Notes under the pieces: model-generated
Seen by the model: only the letters and a program-made list of their open reading frames with translations
What the model was told of the DNA's origin: nothing
Databases searched by the model: none
In this document: piece after piece, positions 1 through 7,586 of the stretch
Layout of the letters: every line of letters starts with the position of its first letter
How positions within the stretch are numbered: position 1 is the stretch's first letter
Made by a program: the position numbers and the translations under genes
DNA from: Clostridia bacterium
Lineage (GTDB): Bacteria; Bacillota_A; Clostridia; Christensenellales; Aristaeellaceae
Reading direction: 5' to 3'
Assembly (NCBI GenBank): GCA_025997215.1
Contig: BNUH01000103.1
Location: 1-9,686 of the forward strand
DNA: 9,686 nucleotides

Positions 1-1
1 T

Positions 2-241
2 GTATGTATCCGCACCTCAACGGAGCGCTCTGAGGCTCTTGACAAGGGTAACTTCATCCTAGCCGGTATTACAACAGAGCAAGTCCTACAAGCTGTAGAA
101 ACAGCCGTGGAGATGAATGCTAATGGTGATTATGGTGTTCCTGTGCCAGATTATCTCGATATGAATGTGAGTTCGAAAGTAATAAAGATTATCCAGAGCT
201 ACACAGGTATTGTCGACAGAATGGTGTGGCGTAAATATTAG
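2..241 (+). CDS. wecB: UDP-N-acetylglucosamine 2-epimerase (non-hydrolysing), C-terminal fragment
   Basis: This is the last 79 codons of a gene that begins before the window. The family interconverts UDP-GlcNAc and UDP-ManNAc in the cytoplasm and supplies ManNAc-type precursors for O-antigen, capsule or linkage-unit synthesis. The readable frame starts at base 2 and ends with TAG at 239-241. It contains the family's conserved C-terminal pattern: RTSTERSEALDKGN near the start (canonical form RxxTERPEAxxxG, here with Ser for the usual Pro), then GDYGVPVPDY, and a terminal IQSYTGIVDRMVWRKY. This tail is typical of WecB/MnaA proteins of Firmicutes and related gut bacteria. It sits 90 bases upstream of the next gene on the same strand, so it may belong to the same polysaccharide locus. 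The 5' end lies outside the window and cannot be judged. Confidence 0.85.
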   Translation, partial: VCIRTSTERSEALDKGNFILAGITTEQVLQAVETAVEMNANGDYGVPVPDYLDMNVSSKVIKIIQSYTGIVDRMVWRKY

Positions 242-331
242 GTCAGTGCGGTATCAACTAACCTTGGGTAAAAATGTTGACGCTGGCATATGCGGCATCT
301 GGATGAGGACGTCGTAAATTAGGAAAGAGGC
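242..331. other. short intergenic gap before the sulfatase-fold gene
   Basis: These 90 bases separate the wecB stop from the next start. There is an 8-bp palindrome GCATATGC near 287-294 and a Shine-Dalgarno-like AGGAAAGAGG at 321-330 directly before the ATG at 332. A TTGACG near 276 has no convincing -10 box at the right spacing. I see no clear terminator, so read-through from wecB is possible. Confidence 0.4.
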
Positions 332-1525
332 ATGAAGTTGAATAGAAAAATAGTTTTAGTTTCAAAAGATGCCATGTGTAAGTCTTATTTGCCTATATAT
401 GGAAACCGTATTTGGAGCACACCTAATATAGATACTCTCAGTAAACTAGGAACAGTATTTCATCGCCACTATACTGCTGCACCATCCACCTCAATGGCAT
501 TTATAAGTATGTTTACTGGTTTATACCCTTATCAAACAAAATATAAACTTTATAATCCAATGGGTATAACGGATTATCCTAATCTCTTTGAACAGTTAAA
601 CATTTCTGGCTACACTTGTCACGTGATATGGGGTAAAGATTGGCTACAAGGCGATACAGCTATGACAGAGGGCTACGGTGAAAAGACGATATTTCACTTG
701 GTTGATCATTTTGAACAAGCCGTAGGTGCGCATTTCCCTCATAGAGAAACGTTGATACACGACATAAATAAGACCGAAAAAGTTACAGTAGATTTGAAGA
801 GAATTTTGGACGAAGTATGTTGCAAAGATGAGAAGACATTTCTATGGGTTCATTTTCCGCATGTTATATACGGCCACACAAGTTATGGTGATGATATTGA
901 AACTTTTGATAATTGTATTGGTATAATCCGTGACTATTTCCCGGATGAAGGTATCTATGTAACCGCTGATCACGGTAACATGAACGGACAAAAGGGCAAA
1001 TTCTGCTATGGCTTTGACTGTTATGAAAGTGCTATTTGTATCCCATTGATCACTCCAAGAATTAACGATAAACCTGAATGCCATGACTTGACAAGTAATA
1101 TCGATCTGATAAGTCTGATTCTAAATTATGAAATACCAAATCATGAATACGTTGTTGCCGATTGTGCCTACTATGCACAACCTCAGAGAAATATAGCTTT
1201 AATATCAGATCGATATAAATATATATATTTCAAACGTCATTCAAAGGAGGAGTTGTACGACATTTTATATGATCCATTTGAACAATGCAACATAATTCAG
1301 GAAAGACACTTTGATAGCGATAGAATTGTCTTACATCCATTAAAGGATATTTATTACTATCCATATTGGGAAGAAGCCTTAACTTGGCGAACAAAGCTTC
1401 GCAACGAACGCGCGATGCTGTGGAGGCGAGGATCTGCGTGTGAGGAGCTTTTCGGTAACTGCAAGTATTATCTGAAAAAAGCGCGTAGTTATTATTATGT
1501 CGTTAGAAATATGTTCGAACAGTAA
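332..1525 (+). CDS. cytosolic sulfatase / alkaline-phosphatase-superfamily hydrolase or phosphotransferase
   Basis: This 397-residue protein has the sulfatase fold signature. A first strand with probable metal ligand D13 leads to YGNRIWSTPNIDTL (23-36), the usual YGN...TPNID motif. The nucleophile segment is APSTSMAFISMFTG (50-63), where alignment to CSPSRxxLLTG puts Thr53 in place of the formylglycine Cys/Ser. TADHGN (211-216) gives the second metal pair D213/H214, and the C-terminal ELYD...DPFEQCN (307-320) is typical of sulfatases. A Thr nucleophile is known in phosphodiesterase and phosphotransferase branches of this superfamily, so phosphate chemistry is more likely than sulfate-ester cleavage. 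No signal peptide or membrane segment is visible, so it should act in the cytoplasm, unlike most sulfatases and LtaS/EptA enzymes. The aligned position of the sulfatase catalytic His (GDHG) reads GQKG (219-222). AGGA at 321-324 supports the ATG. It is followed after a short gap by a cytidylyltransferase and a kinase. The substrate is unknown. Confidence 0.75.
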   Translation: MKLNRKIVLVSKDAMCKSYLPIYGNRIWSTPNIDTLSKLGTVFHRHYTAAPSTSMAFISMFTGLYPYQTKYKLYNPMGITDYPNLFEQLNISGYTCHVIWGKDWLQGDTAMTEGYGEKTIFHLVDHFEQAVGAHFPHRETLIHDINKTEKVTVDLKRILDEVCCKDEKTFLWVHFPHVIYGHTSYGDDIETFDNCIGIIRDYFPDEGIYVTADHGNMNGQKGKFCYGFDCYESAICIPLITPRINDKPECHDLTSNIDLISLILNYEIPNHEYVVADCAYYAQPQRNIALISDRYKYIYFKRHSKEELYDILYDPFEQCNIIQERHFDSDRIVLHPLKDIYYYPYWEEALTWRTKLRNERAMLWRRGSACEELFGNCKYYLKKARSYYYVVRNMFEQ

Positions 1526-1549
1526 AGAAAGATGATTGACGAGGTAAGA

Positions 1550-2296
1550 ATGAATATTGCGTTGTTACTGGCTGGTGGACAAGGTAAACGAATGGGTTCT
1601 TCAATTCCTAAACAGTTTTATACTGTGCTTGGAAAGCCAGTTATATTTTACACACTTGAGGTGTTCCAAGAGCACCCGAGTATTGATCGTATTGCGGTTG
1701 TAGTAATACCCTCTTGGAAAGATGAAGTCTGGCATTATAAGAGGAAATATGGATTTAACAAAGTCACAGATGTTATCGACGGAAGCACTAGTTGTCAAGA
1801 CTCGATAAGAAACGGAATCTTAGCTCTAAATTGTAGCGATGATGATACTGTTATGTTAGCAATGAGTGTTTGTCCGCTTATATCGCATGATGTAATAGAT
1901 GATTCGCTCAGAGTATGTAAGCAATATGGCAACGCTATAGCTGGGGCAGAGTCAATATATAATCTGAGTCCAATCTGTGATGACCTATGGTCAAGTAGCT
2001 ATATCCGCAAGAAAGAATATGTTACACTGAATATGCCATGGACTTTCCCATATTGGAAGCTAAAATGGGCTTATAGTCTACCATCAGGAGACAATGAAGA
2101 ATCTGAATATACGACCACATTAATGGTGGATTTAGGCGAAAAATTATATTTTTCTAAAGATACACAAGCTAATAAACTAAAACTAACGACATATGATGAT
2201 GTTGATATGCTCGAAGGTTACTTACTATTACAAGAATTACGTAAAGGTAATATTGGAGCTACAAGCAAAATACGTATGTCAAGAGAGGGACTTTAA
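1550..2296 (+). CDS. IspD/TarI-family CTP-dependent cytidylyltransferase (divergent)
   Basis: The family transfers CMP from CTP to a phosphorylated polyol or sugar (MEP in IspD, ribitol-5-P in TarI). From the chosen start the protein has 248 residues, close to the usual 230-240. The nucleotide-binding motif LAGGQGKRMG (7-16) is followed by PKQ (20-22). A GSTSCQDS element lies at 78-85 and the C-terminal NKLKLTTYDDVDMLEGYL segment at 208-225, where K211 matches the substrate-binding Lys of IspD. Two core motifs are altered: the usual HDA(A/V)RP reads AMSVCP (104-109), losing the conserved Asp and Arg, and the Arg of GGxTRQ is Cys82. Activity or substrate may therefore differ. ATG 1550 is preferred because GAGG at 1541-1544 lies 5 bases upstream and the protein then begins MNIALLLAGG as in relatives; an in-frame ATG at 1532 would add six residues. 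It is followed 2 bases later by an FGGY kinase, so the pair probably makes a CDP-polyol or CDP-sugar. General family confident, substrate not. Confidence 0.8.
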   Translation: MNIALLLAGGQGKRMGSSIPKQFYTVLGKPVIFYTLEVFQEHPSIDRIAVVVIPSWKDEVWHYKRKYGFNKVTDVIDGSTSCQDSIRNGILALNCSDDDTVMLAMSVCPLISHDVIDDSLRVCKQYGNAIAGAESIYNLSPICDDLWSSSYIRKKEYVTLNMPWTFPYWKLKWAYSLPSGDNEESEYTTTLMVDLGEKLYFSKDTQANKLKLTTYDDVDMLEGYLLLQELRKGNIGATSKIRMSREGL

Positions 2297-2298
2297 CT

Positions 2299-3816
2299 AT
2301 GAAATATCTAGTAGGTGTCGATGAAGGGACAACGGGCTGCCGGGTGTGTCTTTTTGATGAAAATGGTAATATTATATCTTCTCATGCCTGTGAGTATTCT
2401 AGCTATTTTTCAAGACCAGGCTATGTCGAACAAGATATAAGTGAGATTAAGGAATCAGTTTTCAGTTCAATAAGAGAAACAATAGAGCATTCAGGAGTTA
2501 ACCTATATGACATAGCAGGTATAAGTCATTCAAATCAAGGCATAACTATGGTTTTGCTAGATGAATATGATAATCCTGCACGTGAGAAGACGATTGGCTG
2601 GCAAGATGTAAGGCATACAGAAATTCTACCTGAATTAAGAAAGATAATATCAGACGAAGAGTATTACCAAATAGCTGGTATGGGCCTTGGTACATACAAT
2701 ATACCTATCATAAACTGGTTAAGGAAATATGAGCCAAATACATGGCAGCATGTAAAGCGACTGTGCTCACATCAAGATTATTTTCTTCACGAGTATGGTG
2801 CAAGTGGATACTATATTGATGAAGGCAGCGCCAATTTCATGAGCATGGTCGATGTCCATAACAATGAGTACAATAAGAGGCTCCTTGACCTTTATGAAGT
2901 TCATCAGAATCAGCTTCCAATAGTTATTCATGAACCTGGAAATGTTGTTGGCTTTGTGACCGATGATATATCTAGTCTAACAAGCTTACCTTCTGGCTGT
3001 TCTATAAGTCTTGGAGGTCTTGACACAAATTGTTCTTCTTTCGCCGCTGGAGCCGATAAAGCAGGTAAAATGGTTCTCATCGTAGGCACTGCTGGTGTAT
3101 CAATACTCATAACCGATCATTTTTGCACGGACCCAGATAGACGAATAACTATACGAAGCAATCCAGGATTCGGTAATTACCAGCAGTACATTATGACCAA
3201 CACCGCTGCTTCATCATTCCGATGGTTCAGAGATGAGTTATGTTCAATGGAAGTTGCTACAAGCAGACTTATCGGATGCGATCCATACGACTTAATGACA
3301 AGTATGGCCTGTCTATCAGAGCCTGGTGCTAAAGGTGTAACAGCATTAACTTGCTTACAAGGTTCGCATGGACGACTGAAGAATGAGAATGCACGCGGTA
3401 CATTTCTAGGTATCAGTTTTGCTTCAGCCAAAGCCGACTTAGCAGAAGCTATTCTCGAAGGCATAACTTTCGAGATGTATGATTTGATGCTTATGCATGA
3501 AAAGCTATCGCCAATTGAGACGATACGCCTTTGTGGCGGTGTCGCTAAAAGTAGTTTTTGGTGTCAGATGTTTGCTGACATATTACAGAAGCCTATTGAA
3601 ATAACTCGTGTCCCAGAATTGGGCAGTCTCGGTGCTGCAATGTGTGCGGGAATTGGAGCAGGTATATATAAGGATCAAAATGATGCTATATCAAAATGCG
3701 TACATATCGTCAAGAGATATTTACCCAACAATGAGAAACATAACAAATATGAAGCTGCTTTTAGGCGTTGGAAGGAAGCGTATGACTTACTAGGCAATCA
3801 ATACTATAAGCAATAG
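2299..3816 (+). CDS. FGGY-family carbohydrate (sugar or polyol) kinase
   Basis: This is a 505-residue, full-length FGGY kinase, which phosphorylates a sugar or polyol with ATP in the cytoplasm. The N-terminal phosphate-binding strand is VGVDEGTTGCRVCLFD (5-20). WQDVR (101-105) matches the substrate-contact W-x-D-x-R region. GGLDTN (239-244) carries the probable catalytic base D242, followed by the FAAGA stretch and VGTAG (262-266). The second signature CGGVAKSSFWCQMFADILQ (412-430) and SLGAAMCAGIGAG (443-455) close the adenosine-binding C-terminal domain. All main motifs are present and no frame damage is seen. The purine-rich AGAGAGGGA at 2282-2290, 8 bases before the ATG, is a good ribosome binding site. 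It starts 2 bases after the cytidylyltransferase stop, so the two are surely co-expressed. The natural inference is kinase then cytidylyltransferase, giving an activated CDP-polyol. Overall pattern fits xylulose/ribulose/glycerol-type kinases; I cannot name the substrate. Confidence 0.85.
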   Translation: MKYLVGVDEGTTGCRVCLFDENGNIISSHACEYSSYFSRPGYVEQDISEIKESVFSSIRETIEHSGVNLYDIAGISHSNQGITMVLLDEYDNPAREKTIGWQDVRHTEILPELRKIISDEEYYQIAGMGLGTYNIPIINWLRKYEPNTWQHVKRLCSHQDYFLHEYGASGYYIDEGSANFMSMVDVHNNEYNKRLLDLYEVHQNQLPIVIHEPGNVVGFVTDDISSLTSLPSGCSISLGGLDTNCSSFAAGADKAGKMVLIVGTAGVSILITDHFCTDPDRRITIRSNPGFGNYQQYIMTNTAASSFRWFRDELCSMEVATSRLIGCDPYDLMTSMACLSEPGAKGVTALTCLQGSHGRLKNENARGTFLGISFASAKADLAEAILEGITFEMYDLMLMHEKLSPIETIRLCGGVAKSSFWCQMFADILQKPIEITRVPELGSLGAAMCAGIGAGIYKDQNDAISKCVHIVKRYLPNNEKHNKYEAAFRRWKEAYDLLGNQYYKQ

Positions 3817-3881
3817 AGTGTCAGATGAGGTTAAGTTTCAAGAACATGCTATAGTCGGAAATACGCAGATTGTTTAACTAA

Positions 3882-4176
3882 CATTTCCATCTTGACAACA
3901 CACCGGAATTTTTGAAGCACCTGTATCAACCCACGGTGTTCTCGAACTATACAAGATTTACTTTCTCCGGTAAGCAGTTTCATGCTATTTCTGATTACGC
4001 CGGATACTTAAAACGGACGTACGGAAACTACATGCAACAACCGTCTATAAAAGAAAGAAATTAAACACTCGCCAGAGGTGATCGATTTCAAAAAGGTTAT
4101 TCCTTTATTTCCGAGATTGTTGCGAATCTATTACGGGAAGGTACTTAAAACTATCATGACCAAGTTGACTAAATGA
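3882..4176 (+). pseudogene. licD: LicD-family phosphotransferase, C-terminal remnant with frameshift
   Basis: LicD proteins transfer phosphocholine or related phospho-groups from CDP/CMP donors to surface glycans. From 3882 to the TAA at 4062-4064 one frame reads through FSGKQFHAISDYAGYLKRTY and GNYMQQPSIKERN. This matches the characteristic LicD C-terminal layout: an aromatic/Gly segment, D-Y-x-x-Y-L, Y-G-x-Y-M, then Pro and a basic Lys/Arg stretch. If one base is removed near the TAA, the sense continues in another frame as KHSPEVIDFKKVIPLFPRLL and on to a TGA at 4174-4176; His-x-Pro followed by a short Asp/Phe/Lys stretch is also LicD-like. The N-terminal catalytic part is absent: an in-frame TAA (3879-3881) lies directly before the fragment and no start is visible. 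So this is a decayed gene, truncated and frameshifted. The family call rests on motif recognition only. Confidence 0.6.
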
Positions 4177-4181
4177 GGAGG
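4175..4181 (+). promoter_or_regulatory. strong ribosome binding site for the solute-binding protein gene
   Basis: GAGGAGG lies 8 bases before the ATG at 4190, a near-ideal Shine-Dalgarno sequence. It is the strongest in the window and fits a periplasmic binding protein that must outnumber its transporter. It overlaps the stop codon of the decayed licD frame. Confidence 0.75.
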
Positions 4182-4189
4182 TTTATCAC

Positions 4190-5176
4190 ATGAAGCGCTC
4201 TCTTTGCCGGATGTTTGTTTCTCTTGTTTTAGTAGTATTGATGTTTAACAGTTACGCACTTGCCTCGTCCGAACACCGTGTCGTAATCTATACTAGCTCC
4301 GATGAGAACGAACTCGCTCTTGCGCGCCAATTGCTCAACGAAGAATTCCCTGGGTGGGATATTGTTCTTGAGTATATTAGCACAGGCAACCACGCTGCGC
4401 GTCTAAAGGCCGAAGGAATCGTAACGGAATGTGATATATCGTATGACTTAGAGTATGGATACATGGCTATGCTTGATGCAGAGGGCTTGTATGCCAGTCT
4501 CGCGGACTACGATACATCAAAATATATTGATGATCTTATCACGAGCCAGAATCTTATTCCAACAATGCGTTATGGTGGTGCCATAATCATCAATACAAAA
4601 GTTCTTAATGATAAGGGACTGCCTGAACCAAAATCATATGGCGACTTGCTTAAGCCGGAGTACAGAGGGTTAATCTCTATGCCTAGCCCGAAAGCATCGG
4701 GGACAGGGTATATGTTCTATAAGAGTCTAGTCAATGCATGGGGAGAGGCGGAGGCTTTGGATTACTTCGACGCTTTAGGGGAAAACATATTGCAGTTTTC
4801 TTCTTCAGGTTCTGCCCCTGTTAACTCGCTCGTTCAAGAAGAGGTAGCCATTGCGCTTGGGATGACATCACACGCTGCGTTAAAAATAACAGAAGGCAAC
4901 CCGCTGAAGATTCTATTCTTTGAAGAAGGTTCGCCTTATGCAGCATGCGGTGCCGCAATTATAAAAGGTAAAGAGAACAATCCTGATATTCAGGCGGTGT
5001 TTCGCTTCTTCTACGAGACAGTAACCGAAGCTATTTGTGCAGAGTTATACCCTGAACAGATCTACAAAGGCAAAACTTTCACTATGGAGAATTACCCTGA
5101 AAATATCACATATGCTAATATGGATAATAACACCCCTGAAGAGAAAGAGAGACTTCTCGATCAATGGATTTACTAA
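4190..5176 (+). CDS. ABC transporter substrate-binding protein, iron(III)/2-aminoethylphosphonate-type
   Basis: This 328-residue extracellular solute-binding protein captures ligand outside the inner membrane and delivers it to the permease. The N-terminus is a classic signal peptide: positive start MKRSLCR, a hydrophobic core at about 8-23, and a likely cleavage after ALA near residue 25. There is no lipobox cysteine, so it should be soluble and periplasmic rather than a lipoprotein. VVIYTSSDENE (31-41) is the first strand of the AfuA/FbpA/PhnS-like class of type-2 binding proteins. SPKASGTGY (166-174) and SSSGSAPVNSLVQEEVAIALG (204-224) match its ligand-binding and hinge patterns, and the end QWIY (325-328) fits. 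The ATPase gene begins inside its last codons. Ligand is unknown: iron or spermidine-type transport is possible, but the LicC-like enzyme at the end of the operon argues for a phosphonate or phosphocholine-like headgroup. Confidence 0.8.
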   Translation: MKRSLCRMFVSLVLVVLMFNSYALASSEHRVVIYTSSDENELALARQLLNEEFPGWDIVLEYISTGNHAARLKAEGIVTECDISYDLEYGYMAMLDAEGLYASLADYDTSKYIDDLITSQNLIPTMRYGGAIIINTKVLNDKGLPEPKSYGDLLKPEYRGLISMPSPKASGTGYMFYKSLVNAWGEAEALDYFDALGENILQFSSSGSAPVNSLVQEEVAIALGMTSHAALKITEGNPLKILFFEEGSPYAACGAAIIKGKENNPDIQAVFRFFYETVTEAICAELYPEQIYKGKTFTMENYPENITYANMDNNTPEEKERLLDQWIY

Positions 5177-5979
5177 ATCATACTCGGCAATCGAAGCTTG
5201 AGGTCATTGGGTTGTCCCACCAATTTGGTTCGAAGACAGCCCTTGACAATATTAGTTTCATTGTCAACCCTGGAGAGTTTCTTTCAATTCTCGGACCATC
5301 GGGATGCGGAAAGACAACTCTCCTTCGTATTCTCATCGGTCTGATAACCTCAACAGTCGGGCATATTCTATTAGATGGCGTAGATATAACTGAATACCCT
5401 GCCTCACTTAGGAAGATGGGTATTGTCTTCCAAAACTATGCCTTGTTCGAGAATATGACAGTATTGCGGAATGTTGAATATGCGTTGAGGGTGCACAAAG
5501 AAACTAAACATTTCGCTAGGGAAAAGGCTCTCTCTCTATTGGAACAAGTGGGATTGACTGATTACCAAAATAGAAGACCTGCTACATTATCTGGTGGGCA
5601 GCAGCAGAGGGTTGCAATTGCACGAACGCTTGCGTTGAATCCTGAGATAATCCTGTTTGATGAACCAATGTCCGCACTTGACGTTGCGACTCGTCTTTCT
5701 ATGAGAAAAGAAATAAAGAACATTCAAAGTAAATATGGAACTACGATGATATATGTGACACATGACCAAGAAGAAGCTTTTGCGTTATCCGATAAAATAA
5801 TGGTTATGGATGATGCGCGTATTCATCAGTTCGATACACCACTCCGTATTATTACTGCCCCTGCTGATCAATATGTTCAGTCTTTTGTTAATGATAATCT
5901 ACAGGCTAAAATTGATTCGCTCATTCGGTATAGCCAAGATAAGCAGCATGCTCATACATCTGCAGTTGGTTATTTCTGA
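5164..5979 (+). CDS. ABC transporter ATP-binding protein (PotA/FbpC/PhnT-type)
   Basis: This 271-residue ATPase energises the importer from the cytoplasmic side. All nucleotide-binding motifs are intact: Walker A GPSGCGKT (44-51), Q-loop Gln90 in VFQNYALF, signature LSGGQQQR (142-149), Walker B ILFDEP (163-168) and the switch His200 in VTHDQEEA. The order and wording match the spermidine/iron/2-aminoethylphosphonate group. At 271 residues it lacks most of the C-terminal TOBE regulatory domain that brings typical members to about 340-370 residues; only a short tail follows about residue 240. The ATG lies 13 bases inside the binding-protein gene, and its own ribosome binding site is weak, which suggests translational coupling. 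Its TGA overlaps the permease ATG by one base. Confidence 0.9.
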   Translation: MDLLNHTRQSKLEVIGLSHQFGSKTALDNISFIVNPGEFLSILGPSGCGKTTLLRILIGLITSTVGHILLDGVDITEYPASLRKMGIVFQNYALFENMTVLRNVEYALRVHKETKHFAREKALSLLEQVGLTDYQNRRPATLSGGQQQRVAIARTLALNPEIILFDEPMSALDVATRLSMRKEIKNIQSKYGTTMIYVTHDQEEAFALSDKIMVMDDARIHQFDTPLRIITAPADQYVQSFVNDNLQAKIDSLIRYSQDKQHAHTSAVGYF

Positions 5980-7586
5980 TGAAGAAAAAAATAACTATTG
6001 TCATACAGTTGATAATGATATGTTACCTGCTAATAACAATTGCTATTCCTCTCTTTTCTATGTTCGGAAACATAAAATCTGGAGACTTCGTAAAAACGGT
6101 TACAGGGCGCCAATTTAGCCGAGCTCTCAAAAACTCTATAGCAGTGTCTTCCGTTTCTACAGCTTTATCCGTTTTTCTAGCGTTCTTAGCAGCATGGTGC
6201 ATCGCGCGAACAAATATACGAAAGAAGAGTATATATAGGACGTTGCTATCGATACCAATGCTTGTTCCTTCAATATCCCACAGCAGTGGTTTGGTACTCC
6301 TATTTGGGCAAAATGGTGTTCTTACTAAGTTCCTAAAGTTGCGTGGTAGTATTTATGGGTTCTGGGGTATTGTTTTTGGTTCGGTTCTATATTCGTTCCC
6401 ATTTGCATTTCTAATGATTGATGATATACTACGCTATGAAAACTATTCTCCATATGAAGCTGCGGATGTCCTTGGTATACCACGCTTGCTTCAAGTGAAA
6501 GACCTAACGCTATCCTATCTGAGAAAACCGTTTATCTCTATTGTCTTTACTGTATTTTCATATGTATTTACCGATTATGGTATTCCGATCACTATAGGCG
6601 GTAAGTATATGACGTTGCCAACGATTATGTACCAAGAGGTTATTGGACAGCTCGATTTCGGAAAAGGTTCAATTATTGGAGTTTTCTTACTAATCCCAGC
6701 CGTTACAGCATTTTTTATTGATATGGCGACTCGTGACAGGGCAAGCAGCACATATGTGAATACTCCCTATCAGGTCAAGAGAGGAAAAGCAAGAGATTTT
6801 ACTGCTAGGATATTCTGTTGCAGCTTAATAATAGTTATCTCTATGATTATAATGTCGTTTGTCGTACTCTCGTTTACTAAACAATACCCAAGTGATTTGA
6901 CACTGACTTTAACACATGTGAAAAAGACCATAGGCATGAATGGCAGTAAATACTTGATGAACTCACTAATTATATCATTATTTGTTGCGGTACTGGGCAC
7001 ATCATTTTCTTTTTTCATAGCTATATATTCAACACGTATTAATACCGTTTTGTCAAAGCTGCTTCATGTGATCTGCATAGTATCAATTGCGATACCTGGT
7101 ATCGTACTTGGATTAGCATATGTTTTTTTCTTCAAGGGGAGCATTTTGTATGGAACATTCGTTCTACTGGTCCTTGTTAATATTACTCACTTTATTGCTT
7201 CACCATATATCATGATGGTTAATACACTAAGAAAAATCAATGAAAACATTGAGATCGTCGGTGAAACATTAGGAGTAGGGCGATTTCGAATAATTCGTGA
7301 CGTATTAATTCCACAAACAAAATCTACTTTGATCGAAATGGTGTCATATCTTTTTGTTAACTCAATGATTACGATATCAGCTATATCATTCCTCGCGACG
7401 ACGGTAAATAAGCCATTCTCATTAATGATCAACCAATTCGAGCAGTTAATGATCATTGAGTGTTCTGCTGTAGTATCAATACTCTTGTTGGTAACGAATG
7501 GTTTCATAAAGATCGCCACCTTTGCAATTAAGAAGCGCTTACAGGAGAAGGATGATAAATATGTTCCTAACGAAATTACAGTTTGA
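5979..7586 (+). CDS. fused two-domain ABC transporter permease (FbpB/PhnU-like)
   Basis: This 535-residue integral membrane protein contains two tandem permease domains, so one polypeptide can form the whole channel. A first transmembrane helix at about 6-28 is followed by domain 1, whose EAA coupling loop is YEAADVLGIP (159-168). A central linker of charged residues lies at about 251-275. Domain 2 has further hydrophobic helices from about 278 and a second, weaker EAA-like loop GETLGVGRFR (428-437). Fused permeases occur in iron(III) transporters of the FbpB type and in the putative 2-aminoethylphosphonate transporters (PhnU2-type), so architecture alone does not choose the substrate. The ATG overlaps the ATPase stop by one base (TGATG), and there is no good independent ribosome binding site. 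The 3' end overlaps the LicC-like gene. Confidence 0.88.
   Translation: MKKKITIVIQLIMICYLLITIAIPLFSMFGNIKSGDFVKTVTGRQFSRALKNSIAVSSVSTALSVFLAFLAAWCIARTNIRKKSIYRTLLSIPMLVPSISHSSGLVLLFGQNGVLTKFLKLRGSIYGFWGIVFGSVLYSFPFAFLMIDDILRYENYSPYEAADVLGIPRLLQVKDLTLSYLRKPFISIVFTVFSYVFTDYGIPITIGGKYMTLPTIMYQEVIGQLDFGKGSIIGVFLLIPAVTAFFIDMATRDRASSTYVNTPYQVKRGKARDFTARIFCCSLIIVISMIIMSFVVLSFTKQYPSDLTLTLTHVKKTIGMNGSKYLMNSLIISLFVAVLGTSFSFFIAIYSTRINTVLSKLLHVICIVSIAIPGIVLGLAYVFFFKGSILYGTFVLLVLVNITHFIASPYIMMVNTLRKINENIEIVGETLGVGRFRIIRDVLIPQTKSTLIEMVSYLFVNSMITISAISFLATTVNKPFSLMINQFEQLMIIECSAVVSILLLVTNGFIKIATFAIKKRLQEKDDKYVPNEITV

Larger units (their letters stand above)
3817..4189 (+). other. 373-base interval without an intact gene, holding a licD remnant
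   Basis: The interval separates the kinase unit from the transporter unit. Bases 3817-3881 show no recognisable coding signal. From 3882 onward a broken LicD-type C-terminus can be read (described separately). The ribosome binding site of the next gene sits at the very end. No convincing rho-independent terminator follows the kinase gene. The TTGACA at about 3894 lies inside the remnant and lacks a matching -10 box. Confidence 0.6.

Noticed and set aside
3893..3922. TTGACA as a -35 box for the transporter operon
   Set aside because: The bases 17 further on (AAGCAC) do not resemble a -10 element, and the hexamer lies within the licD remnant.
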